In this document: positions 1 through 4,487 of the stretch, piece after piece
How positions within the stretch are numbered: position 1 is the first letter of the stretch
Layout: every line of letters begins with the position of its first letter
Source of the DNA: an uncultured Clostridia bacterium
GTDB lineage: Bacteria > Bacillota_A > Clostridia > Oscillospirales > Acutalibacteraceae
Assembly (NCBI GenBank): GCA_944380625.1
Contig: CALWIE010000012.1
Span: forward strand, 1 to 5,094
Direction: 5' to 3'
DNA: 5,094 nt
Notes under the pieces: model-generated
The model's input: the letters and a program-made list of their open reading frames with translations, nothing else
Told to the model about the DNA's origin: nothing
Database searches by the model: none
Translations under genes and position numbers: made by a program

Positions 1-857
1 GCGCCCAGAAGATGGGGGCCACCGTCATCCCCGTGTCCTCCGGCAACACCAACCGCCAGGTGCAGATCCTCCAGGACTACGGCTCCGACATCCTGGCCTG
101 CACCCCCAGCTACGCCATGTACATCGGCGAGACCGTCCGGGACAAGGGCATCGACCCCGAAAGCCTGCGGGTGCGCATCGGCATCTTCGGCGCCGAGCCC
201 TGGACCGAGGAGATGCGCCGGGAGATCGAGAAGTCCCTGGCCATCAAGGCCTACGACATCTACGGCCTCTCGGAGATCGCCGGACCTGGGGTTGCCTGCG
301 AGTGCCAGGAGCAAAACGGCATGCACGTCCAGGAGGACTTCTTCTACCCGGAGATCATCGACCCCGCCACCGGCGAGCAGCTGCCCGACGGGGAAGAGGG
401 GGAGCTGGTGTTCACCTGCATCGGCAAGGAGGCCCTGCCCTTGATCCGCTACCGCACCCGGGACATCTGCTCCCTCACCCACGAGAAGTGCGCCTGCGGC
501 CGCACCACCGTCCGCATGACCAAGCCCCGGGGCCGCACCGACGACATGCTCATCATCCGGGGCATCAACGTGTTCCCCAGCCAGATCGAGAGCGTGCTGC
601 TGGATCTTGGCATGGACCCCAACTACCGGATGATCGTGGACCGGAAAAACAACCTGGACACCCTGGAGGTTCAGGTGGAGATGAACGAGAGCATCTTCTC
701 CGACACCGTCCGCAACCTGGAGCGGGTGGAGCACGCCATTGCCGACGCGCTGCGCTCTACCCTGAACATCTCCGCCAAGATCACCCTCTTAGAGCCCAAG
801 TCCATCGAGCGCAGCGAGGGCAAGGCCAAGCGGGTCATCGACAAGCGGAAAAAGTAA
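1..857 (+). CDS. paaK: Phenylacetate-CoA ligase-type adenylate-forming enzyme (3' part, N-terminus outside window)
   Basis: Cytoplasmic enzyme of the ANL superfamily, expected to activate an aryl acetate such as phenylacetate with ATP and CoA, giving the acyl-CoA, AMP and PPi. The frame is open from base 3, so the gene is cut by the window edge; the Met at base 12 is internal. Counting from that Met, 281 residues remain, against roughly 430 for the family, so the N-terminal ATP-phosphate-binding loop is missing. Visible signatures are SSGNTNRQ at 9-16, the adenylate-binding YGLSE at 84-88 followed by [14 protein letters not shown] at 147-151, CACGRT at 160-165, [11 protein letters not shown] at 174-184 leading into NVFPSQIE, and the C-terminal [10 protein letters not shown] with K271 as the expected catalytic lysine. 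An ACT-domain gene follows, a common partner. In anaerobes such genes often accompany indolepyruvate ferredoxin oxidoreductase genes, which would lie off the left edge. The family is clear; the exact substrate is not shown. Confidence 0.92.
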   Translation, partial: AQKMGATVIPVSSGNTNRQVQILQDYGSDILACTPSYAMYIGETVRDKGIDPESLRVRIGIFGAEPWTEEMRREIEKSLAIKAYDIYGLSEIAGPGVACECQEQNGMHVQEDFFYPEIIDPATGEQLPDGEEGELVFTCIGKEALPLIRYRTRDICSLTHEKCACGRTTVRMTKPRGRTDDMLIIRGINVFPSQIESVLLDLGMDPNYRMIVDRKNNLDTLEVQVEMNESIFSDTVRNLERVEHAIADALRSTLNISAKITLLEPKSIERSEGKAKRVIDKRKK

Positions 858-881
858 AAAGGGGGAAGGGCCCGCCCTTTT
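857..881 (+). terminator. Possible weak terminator after the CoA ligase gene
   Basis: AAAAGGG (857-863) can pair with CCCTTTT (875-881). Alternatively AAGGG (866-870) can pair with CCCTT (875-879) around a 4-nt loop. The T-run is only four bases and the arms are short, so some readthrough into the ACT gene is likely even though that gene has its own promoter. Confidence 0.35.
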
Positions 882-911
882 GCAGGCCCGGTGGGAAGGC
901 CCCGCCGGCCC

Positions 912-940
912 TTGCCAAGCGGCCCTTCCTTTGGTATAAT
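912..940 (+). promoter_or_regulatory. Sigma-A-type promoter of the ACT-domain gene
   Basis: TTGCCA (912-917, 5 of 6 to consensus) and a perfect TATAAT (935-940) are separated by exactly 17 nt. A TG at 932-933 gives an extended -10. Transcription should start near 947, leaving a leader of about 40 nt. This lets the ACT gene be expressed independently of the CoA ligase gene upstream. Confidence 0.85.
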
Positions 941-985
941 AGTCCCAGATAGAACGACGATCTTTTAGGAGAGGAACGTGACTGT

Positions 986-1417
986 ATGCAGATTCAGCAG
1001 CTTTCTGTGTTTATTGAGAACAAGCCCGGCCGCATGGCGGAGGTCACCGAGGTGCTGGCCCAGGCCAACATCGACATCCGCGCCATCTCTGTGGCCGACA
1101 CCCGGGACTTCGGCATCCTCCGGGTGATCGTGGACAAGCCCAAGGAGGCCGTGGAGGCCCTCAAGGCCCACGGCATGACCGTGACCCTCACCAAGGTGAT
1201 CGCCGTGGGGATCGACGACAAGCCCGGCGCCTTTTCCAAGGCGGTGCGGCTGCTCTCCGACGAGGGCTTCGACGTGGAGTACATGTACGCCTTCATCAGC
1301 CGGGACCAGGGCAAGGCCTATGTGATCATCCGCCTGGACAACGGCCAGAAGGCCGCCGAGGCCCTCCACGCCAACGGCTTCGAGATCCTGGCCCCCGAGG
1401 CCATCTACGGCATGTGA
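986..1417 (+). CDS. Tandem ACT-domain protein (probable small-molecule/amino-acid sensor)
   Basis: A 143-residue protein made almost entirely of two ACT domains, about residues 1-68 and 71-143. ACT domains are ligand-binding beta-alpha-beta modules that usually sense amino acids. Each copy carries the expected turn after the first strand: ENKPGRMAEV at 11-20 and DDKPGAFSKAV at 77-87. No catalytic domain is attached, as in the stand-alone double-ACT proteins (COG4747-like). AGGAGAGG at 967-974 lies 11 nt before the ATG, and a strong dedicated promoter sits upstream. Stand-alone ACT proteins are often found beside phenylacetate-CoA ligase genes, and here the gene follows one 128 nt downstream on the same strand. 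A role in sensing an aromatic amino acid or aryl acid to modulate that enzyme is plausible but is inference. There is no membrane segment or signal peptide. Confidence 0.9.
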   Translation: MQIQQLSVFIENKPGRMAEVTEVLAQANIDIRAISVADTRDFGILRVIVDKPKEAVEALKAHGMTVTLTKVIAVGIDDKPGAFSKAVRLLSDEGFDVEYMYAFISRDQGKAYVIIRLDNGQKAAEALHANGFEILAPEAIYGM

Positions 1418-1428
1418 ATTTTCCGGTG

Positions 1429-1461
1429 AAAAAACCGGCCCCGTATCGGGGCCGGTTTTTT
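1429..1461. terminator. Bidirectional intrinsic terminator between convergent genes
   Basis: A perfect 15-bp hairpin: arm 1429-1443 (AAAAAACCGGCCCCG), loop TAT, arm 1447-1461. It ends in six T on the + strand and, because of the A-run, six U on the - strand transcript as well. It lies 11 nt after the ACT gene stop and 28 nt beyond the stop of the convergent methyltransferase gene, so it can serve both. Confidence 0.95.
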
Positions 1462-1489
1462 GTCCCCCCGGCGGGAGTTTCCTTATGGA

Positions 1490-2242
1490 TTAGCGGGGTT
1501 TTACGCACCGGGTGGCCAGGAACGTGGGCACCCCCCGCTGGTGGAGGGGCCCCGAGCCGTTTGCGTCCTCGTAGAGGTCTTCCAGGGCAAAGCCCGCCCG
1601 AAGCTGGCCCCCCAGCTGTTCCTCCAGGGTGTGGGAAAATTGGATGCCCCAGTTGTTCTCCACCGACTCCCGGTAGAGGGCCTCGTCCTTCAAAGGGTTA
1701 AAGGGGAGGCTGTAGCGCAGCTGGGTCTCCTCCTCGTCGAAGAGGTAGTTAAAGCCGTTGTCATAGCCTCCCAAAAGGGCGCCCCCGGGCTTGAGCACCC
1801 GAAAGCACTCCCGGAAGATGGGCTCCACCTGCTCCACATAGCAGTTGGAAACCGGGTGAAAAACCAGGTCGAAAGCCCCCTCGGGGAAGGGGAGGGGCTT
1901 TGTCATGTCCGCCTGGAGGATCTGGATCTCATACCCCTCCCGCCGGGCCACGGCCCGGTCGCTCTCGCACTGGGCGGCGGAGTAGTCCAGCAGGGTGCAG
2001 CAGGCCCCCAAAGCGGCGAAAATGGGCATCTGCTGGCCGTCGCCGCTGGCAAGGCCCAGCACCCGCTTGCCGGAGAGCTCCCCCAACCAGCTGTGGGGCA
2101 CCGGCTTTGTGGGGGTGAGGAACACCTCCCACCGGCCCTTTTGGGCCTGCTGGAAAACCTCGTGGGAGATGGGCCGCCCCCACTCCCAGCCCTCTTCGCA
2201 CCACCGGTCGATGGTTTTCCCGTTGATCTCCTGATAGCCCAT
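1490..2242 (-). CDS. Class I SAM-dependent methyltransferase
   Basis: A 250-residue cytoplasmic protein with a Rossmann-fold methyltransferase core at about residues 55-160. Motif I is VLGLASGDGQQ (61-71), a variant of the usual E/DxGxGxG. It is followed by an acidic residue, D86 in LLDYS, expected to bind the ribose of S-adenosylmethionine. Next come ADMTKPLPF (111-119), the strand-4 motif FDLVFHPVSNCYVE (124-137) and FRVLKPGG (147-154). The N-terminus (KTIDRWCEEGWEWGRPISHE) and the C-terminal 90 residues probably form the substrate-binding parts. This layout matches a family widespread in Clostridia whose substrate is, to my knowledge, not established. The ATG at 2240-2242 is chosen because AAAAGGAGG (2251-2259) lies 8 nt upstream. 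The gene is monocistronic with its own promoter and terminator, and the neighbours do not indicate what it methylates. Confidence 0.88.
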   Translation of the reverse strand: MGYQEINGKTIDRWCEEGWEWGRPISHEVFQQAQKGRWEVFLTPTKPVPHSWLGELSGKRVLGLASGDGQQMPIFAALGACCTLLDYSAAQCESDRAVARREGYEIQILQADMTKPLPFPEGAFDLVFHPVSNCYVEQVEPIFRECFRVLKPGGALLGGYDNGFNYLFDEEETQLRYSLPFNPLKDEALYRESVENNWGIQFSHTLEEQLGGQLRAGFALEDLYEDANGSGPLHQRGVPTFLATRCVKPR

Positions 2243-2250
2243 GGCTTATC

Positions 2251-2302
2251 CCTCCTTTTACACTCTGGGTAACAGTATACAGCACCCAGCCGGAAAAGGC
2301 AA
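2251..2302 (-). promoter_or_regulatory. Sigma-A-type promoter and ribosome binding site of the methyltransferase gene
   Basis: On the minus strand, TTGCCT (2297-2302) and TATACT (2274-2279) are 17 nt apart, with 4 of 6 and 5 of 6 matches. Transcription should start near 2267. AAAAGGAGG at 2251-2259 is a strong Shine-Dalgarno sequence, giving a very short leader of about 25 nt. Confidence 0.75.
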
Positions 2303-2314
2303 ACCCCCTCGGGA

Positions 2315-2357
2315 AAAGGGAAAGGGGCCGCCCAAAAGGCGGCCCCTTTTTCCCTTT
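2315..2357 (-). terminator. Terminator of the cotJABC operon
   Basis: AAAGGGGCCGCC (2321-2332) pairs perfectly with GGCGGCCCCTTT (2338-2349) around a 5-nt loop, and flanking AAAGGG/CCCTTT can extend the stem past a small bulge. On the minus strand the stem is followed by TTT, CCC and TTTT, an interrupted U-tract. It begins just past the cotJC stop codon. The same hairpin read on the + strand ends in five T, but no + strand gene precedes it. Confidence 0.85.
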
Positions 2358-2358
2358 C

Positions 2359-2958
2359 TCACCCCTTGTCGAAAGAGGGGTTGAAGGCGTAGAAGTTTTT
2401 GGAGTCCAGCTTGTCGGTGAGGATGCGCAGCCCCTCGCCGAAGCGCTGGAAGTGGACGATCTCCCGCTCCCGCAGGAACTTGATGGGGTCCCGCACGTCG
2501 GGGTCGTCGGTAAAGCGGAGGATGTTGTCATAGGTCATCCGGGCCTTCTGTTCGGCCCCCAGGTCCTCCTGGAGGTCGGCGATAGTGTCGCCGGTGACCG
2601 AGAAGGTGCTGGCGCTGAAGGGCATCCCAGAGGCCGCCACCGGATAGACCCCGGCGGTGTGGTCCACAAAGTAGTCGTCAAAGCCGGCGGCCTTGATCTG
2701 CTCCGGGGTCATGTTCCGGGTCAGCTGGTAGACGATGGTGCCCACCATCTCCAGGTGGGAGAGCTCCTCGGTGCCGATGTCCGTCAAAATGGCCTTCAGC
2801 TCCGGGGTGGGCATGGCATAGCGCTGGCTGAGGTACCGCAGGGAGGCGCCGATCTCCCCGTGGGGCCCGCCGTATTGGCTGATGATCATCTTCGCCAGGC
2901 GGGGGTTGGTGTTCTTGATGCGGATGGGATATTGCAGCCGCTTTTCATAGACGAACAT
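2359..2958 (-). CDS. cotJC: Spore coat protein CotJC, manganese-catalase-like
   Basis: A 199-residue four-helix-bundle protein of the manganese catalase/CotJC family, a spore-coat component in Bacillus and Clostridia. Family members may degrade hydrogen peroxide. The expected dimanganese ligands are all visible: E35 in GPHGEIGAS, E65 and H68 in TEELSHLEM, E136 in GAEQKAR and H169 in REREIVHFQRF. The 33-residue spacing of E136 to H169 equals that of E148 to H181 in the Lactobacillus plantarum enzyme, and E35 has the same number, so the active site looks intact. The length is close to B. subtilis CotJC and shorter than dedicated Mn-catalases. AAAAGGAGGG (2966-2975) inside the end of cotJB places the ATG start. 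It is the last gene of cotJABC; its ATG directly abuts the cotJB stop, which implies translational coupling. Confidence 0.96.
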   Translation of the reverse strand: MFVYEKRLQYPIRIKNTNPRLAKMIISQYGGPHGEIGASLRYLSQRYAMPTPELKAILTDIGTEELSHLEMVGTIVYQLTRNMTPEQIKAAGFDDYFVDHTAGVYPVAASGMPFSASTFSVTGDTIADLQEDLGAEQKARMTYDNILRFTDDPDVRDPIKFLREREIVHFQRFGEGLRILTDKLDSKNFYAFNPSFDKG

Positions 2959-3210
2959 TCAGTTGCCCTCCTTTTCCCAGGGCCAGGGTTCGCTGACCCA
3001 GGCCCAGCGGCTGGTGTCCTGGGCGTTTTCCCCCAGGGGGCCGTATTTTTCCTCAAAGTCCTTTTTCAGCTTGGCCGCCCGGCCGGCGTACTCCTCCAGC
3101 CTGCGGGAGGCCTCCTTGTTGTTGGGATGGGTGTCCAAAAACAGGTGGAGCTCCCAGCAGGCGAACTGGGCGGCGTAATAGCGCTTGCGCAGCAGTTGTT
3201 CCTCACTCAA
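2959..3210 (-). CDS. cotJB: Spore coat protein CotJB
   Basis: An 83-residue protein that is nearly all CotJB domain. Recognisable family features are FACWELHLFLDTHP (16-29), a helical middle segment rich in A, E and K (about 32-55), YGPLG (56-60) and the tryptophan-rich tail with WVSEPWPWE (71-79). It is a small spore-coat protein needed with CotJA and CotJC for the CotJ part of the coat; no enzymatic activity is known to me. The start is a TTG at 3208-3210: no other Met occurs in the frame, and a purine-rich GAAGGGGGGAG (3216-3226) lies just upstream. The TTG overlaps the cotJA stop in TTGA, and the cotJB stop directly abuts the cotJC ATG, so the three genes should be translated in a coupled way. 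Confidence 0.93.
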   Translation of the reverse strand: MSEEQLLRKRYYAAQFACWELHLFLDTHPNNKEASRRLEEYAGRAAKLKKDFEEKYGPLGENAQDTSRWAWVSEPWPWEKEGN

Positions 3211-3410
3211 CGGGGCTCCCCCCTTCTGCCGTAAAAGGGCTTATCCAAAACGGGAAACAGCGTCCCGGCGTCCAGGGCCCGCTCCGGGGGGAGCAGCTCG
3301 GCGCTCCACTGCTGGTAGGGCACATAGGCCATGCCGGGGACCGGGTCCTTGGGCAGGGGGGCCAGGCCCTCGTACAGGCCGCAGGCCATCCCGGTGATCT
3401 CTTCTGCCAA
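3207..3410 (-). CDS. cotJA: Spore coat-associated protein CotJA
   Basis: A 67-residue protein carrying the short CotJA signature: PGMAYVPYQQW (25-35), then PPERALDAGTLFPVLDKPF (41-59). In Bacillus subtilis CotJA is a spore-coat protein whose assembly depends on the rest of the cotJ operon. The start is taken as TTG at 3408-3410, because AGGAAAGGGG (3419-3428) lies 8 nt upstream. The internal ATG at 3387-3389 (residue 8) has no comparable site and would give 60 residues. It is the first gene of cotJABC, overlapping cotJB by 4 nt. A candidate sporulation promoter lies upstream, so expression is expected in the mother cell during sporulation, by analogy with Bacillus. Confidence 0.92.
   Translation of the reverse strand: MAEEITGMACGLYEGLAPLPKDPVPGMAYVPYQQWSAELLPPERALDAGTLFPVLDKPFYGRRGEPR
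3216..3226 (-). promoter_or_regulatory. Ribosome binding site of cotJB (TTG start)
   Basis: The minus strand reads GAAGGGGGGAG, 5 nt before the TTG start of cotJB and inside the 3' end of cotJA. It is a G-rich, imperfect Shine-Dalgarno sequence. It supports initiation at the non-ATG codon, probably helped by ribosomes finishing cotJA. Confidence 0.5.
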
Positions 3411-3418
3411 TTTGATTA

Positions 3419-3428
3419 CCCCTTTCCT
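3419..3428 (-). promoter_or_regulatory. Ribosome binding site that sets the TTG start of cotJA
   Basis: The minus strand reads AGGAAAGGGG, 8 nt before TTG at 3408-3410. This spacing favours TTG over the ATG seven codons downstream. Confidence 0.65.
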
Positions 3429-3437
3429 ACATGTTCC

Positions 3438-3454
3438 GGGGACGCCTTGTCCCC
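3438..3454 (-). other. Hairpin at the predicted 5' end of the cotJ mRNA
   Basis: GGGGAC (3438-3443) and GTCCCC (3449-3454) form a perfect 6-bp stem with a 5-nt loop. It lies between the candidate -10 at 3462-3469 and the cotJA ribosome binding site. If transcription starts near 3455, the hairpin is at the very 5' end of the transcript. It has no U-tract, so it is not an intrinsic terminator. Confidence 0.5.
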
Positions 3455-3461
3455 TTGCCCC

Positions 3462-3487
3462 ATCCTATGCGGGGCCGCCCCTTTGGT
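3462..3487 (-). promoter_or_regulatory. Candidate sporulation-sigma (SigK/SigE-like) promoter of cotJABC
   Basis: The minus strand has AC (3486-3487), a 16-nt spacer, then CATAGGAT (3462-3469). This matches the Bacillus SigK pattern AC-N16-CATANNNT. SigE and SigK share a CATA-type -10, and Bacillus cotJ uses SigE; the -35 here fits SigE poorly. No sigma-A-type promoter is apparent between the upstream terminator and cotJA. Confidence 0.5.
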
Positions 3488-3490
3488 GAC

Positions 3491-3528
3491 AAAAAACCGG
3501 CGTGGGCTTTTAATCCCGCGCCGGTTTT
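3491..3528 (-). terminator. Intrinsic terminator of the Crp/Fnr gene
   Basis: AAAACCGGCG (3493-3502) pairs with CGCCGGTTTT (3519-3528), extended by a T-G wobble and GGG/CCC around an 8-nt loop. Read on the minus strand, the stem ends in TTTTTT (3491-3496). It lies 30 nt beyond the regulator's stop codon and separates it from cotJABC. Confidence 0.9.
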
Positions 3529-3558
3529 GCCGTATCCTATAGGTTTCTCCCGGGAGCG

Positions 3559-4218
3559 TCACATGTCCCGGTAAGCCTGGAGCTTGTCCGCGTCCAGAAC
3601 GGCCACGTAGTGGTTTCCCGTGTCGATAATTCCCTCTTTGCGCAGCTTCCCGTAGAGCTTTGCCAGCTGGGCCCGGGACACATTGATAAAAGAGGCCACC
3701 TCCTGCTGGGTCAGGGGGATGCGCCCCTCTTTCCGGTATTCGGGGGTGTCCACCAAAAGGGACAAAAAAGAGGCCAGCCGCACCATCTGGTTGGAGTGCC
3801 CCAGGCTGCCCACCATAAAGGCCACCTCCCGCAGGACTTCCCCGTAGTAGATTACCAGGTCAAAGCCCAGCTCCGGGTCCTGGAAGATCATCTTCCGCAG
3901 GATGTCCGGGGTAAAGGGGAGCACGTGCATCTCCGTCACGCTGGCGATGCTGACCACCGACTTGTTCTCAATGTCGATGCAGTCCATGCCGATGAGGGTG
4001 TCCTGCCGCATAAACTCCACAATCTGCTCGCCGCCGTCGCTGGTGGCCACGTAGACCTTGGCCAGCCCGTCCAAAATGTAGTAGAGCCACCCCTGGGTGA
4101 CGCACTGGCGCAAAAGGTCTTGCCCCTTGGGGACGGTCATGGGGGCGGGGCAGACGCTTTCAAACCGGGCCCTGTACTTGCGCAGAGACCCCTCTACAAA
4201 GAAATGGATGCGGTTCAA
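3559..4218 (-). CDS. Crp/Fnr-family transcriptional regulator
   Basis: A cytoplasmic DNA-binding regulator, 219 residues from the chosen TTG at 4216-4218. An N-terminal cyclic-nucleotide-binding-like beta-roll spans about residues 20-110 (LYYILDGLAKVYVATSDGGEQIVEFMRQDTLIGM, 45-78). A long dimerisation helix at about 112-140 follows, then a Crp-type winged helix-turn-helix at about 166-200, with LTQQEVASFINVSRAQLAKLY as the helix pair. The phosphate-binding cassette of cAMP-binding CRP (E and RS residues) is not recognisable, and the N-terminal cysteine cluster of FNR is absent; C23, C39 and C80 are scattered. The effector is therefore unknown. An in-frame ATG at 4327-4329 would give 256 residues, but it lies upstream of the promoter at 4276-4304, and TTG has AGAGGA 6 nt before it. 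The gene is divergent from the molybdenum hydroxylase operon, which it probably regulates (inference). Confidence 0.92.
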   Translation of the reverse strand: MNRIHFFVEGSLRKYRARFESVCPAPMTVPKGQDLLRQCVTQGWLYYILDGLAKVYVATSDGGEQIVEFMRQDTLIGMDCIDIENKSVVSIASVTEMHVLPFTPDILRKMIFQDPELGFDLVIYYGEVLREVAFMVGSLGHSNQMVRLASFLSLLVDTPEYRKEGRIPLTQQEVASFINVSRAQLAKLYGKLRKEGIIDTGNHYVAVLDADKLQAYRDM

Positions 4219-4231
4219 GGCTCTTCCTCTT
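4219..4231 (-). promoter_or_regulatory. Ribosome binding site that sets the TTG start of the Crp/Fnr gene
   Basis: The minus strand reads AAGAGGAAGAGCC immediately before TTG at 4216-4218; AGAGGA lies 6 nt from the start codon. With the promoter position, this excludes the longer ATG-initiated reading. Confidence 0.7.
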
Positions 4232-4238
4232 TTCCCTG

Positions 4239-4260
4239 GAATGCTATTTGAAGGGCATTC
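4239..4260. repeat. 22-bp inverted repeat in the Crp/Fnr gene leader (candidate operator)
   Basis: GAATGC (4239-4244) and GCATTC (4255-4260) are perfect inverted arms around a 10-nt spacer, for a total of 22 bp, the usual footprint of Crp/Fnr dimers. An overlapping second inverted repeat, TATTTGA (4245-4251) with TCAAATA (4266-4272), has a 14-nt spacer. Both lie at or just downstream of the predicted transcription start of the regulator gene, where a bound protein would block it. Confidence 0.4.
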
Positions 4261-4275
4261 GCTCCTCAAATATCT

Positions 4276-4304
4276 ATTATAGCATATTTTGAGAGAAAAG
4301 ACAA
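4276..4304 (-). promoter_or_regulatory. Sigma-A-type promoter of the Crp/Fnr gene
   Basis: On the minus strand, TTGTCT (4299-4304) and a perfect TATAAT (4276-4281) are separated by 17 nt, with TG one base before the -10 (extended -10). Transcription should start near 4269, about 50 nt before the TTG start codon. Confidence 0.88.
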
Positions 4305-4380
4305 GCTCCTGGTAGATATTTTTCGACAATTTTACTGTCTTGGCTGAGAGTGAAAAAATCTAAAACCTGTATCTCGGGCG

Positions 4381-4410
4381 CTGCCATTTTGTGCAAAAAG
4401 CTGATAAAAT
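4381..4410 (+). promoter_or_regulatory. Candidate promoter of the molybdenum hydroxylase operon, with overlapping inverted repeats
   Basis: CTGCCA (4381-4386) and TAAAAT (4405-4410) are 18 nt apart, and TGA before the -10 makes it extended. The -35 is weak (4 of 6), as expected of an activator-dependent promoter. The spacer holds TTTTG-TG-CAAAA (4387-4398), and a wider pair CATTTT (4385-4390)/AAAATG (4406-4411) brackets it. Either could be a regulator site. Confidence 0.55.
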
Positions 4411-4422
4411 GACACTAGCGGC

Positions 4423-4455
4423 TCCAGGGCCCCGGCCCCTGCCCCGGGCCCTGGA
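4423..4455 (+). other. GC-rich hairpin in the leader of the molybdenum hydroxylase operon
   Basis: TCCAGGGCCC (4423-4432) and GGGCCCTGGA (4446-4455) form a perfect 10-bp stem with a 13-nt loop. It begins only a few nucleotides after the predicted transcription start (about 4417) and ends 19 nt before the Shine-Dalgarno GGAG (4475-4478). No U-tract follows, so it is not an intrinsic terminator. It could stabilise the mRNA or be a protein-binding site. Confidence 0.6.
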
Positions 4456-4487
4456 ACATCGGCCACAGAAGAAAGGAGCAATGCGTC

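Noticed and set aside
302..952. + strand open frame of 216 codons overlapping the CoA ligase
   Set aside because: The arginine/proline/histidine-rich translation is the typical +1 shadow of a GC-rich gene; the ligase frame carries all family motifs.
1460..2272. Long open frame of 270 codons on the + strand
   Set aside because: It is antisense to the methyltransferase gene, has a V/G/L/P-rich composition with no recognisable domain, and arises from GC-rich third positions. It also reads from within a terminator region.
2452..3234. Long + strand open frame of 260 codons
   Set aside because: It runs antisense through cotJC and cotJB, which are clearly real. The composition is repetitive V/G/L and no family is recognisable.
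3610..4251. + strand open frame of 213 codons
   Set aside because: It is antisense to the Crp/Fnr gene and has a histidine- and valine-rich shadow composition without a ribosome binding site that stands out.
4327..4329. ATG as start of the Crp/Fnr gene (256 residues)
   Set aside because: It lies upstream of the near-consensus promoter at 4276-4304, so it would not be in the mRNA, and the extra 37 residues do not resemble the family. TTG at 4216-4218 has a good ribosome binding site.
4325..4339. GACA-N7-TGTC inverted repeat between the two promoters
   Set aside because: Four-base arms are expected by chance in a region this long, and the symmetry does not match a known Crp/Fnr site.
4423..4455. 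Reading the leader hairpin as an intrinsic terminator or known riboswitch
   Set aside because: There is no U-tract after the stem and no multi-helix aptamer structure could be recognised.
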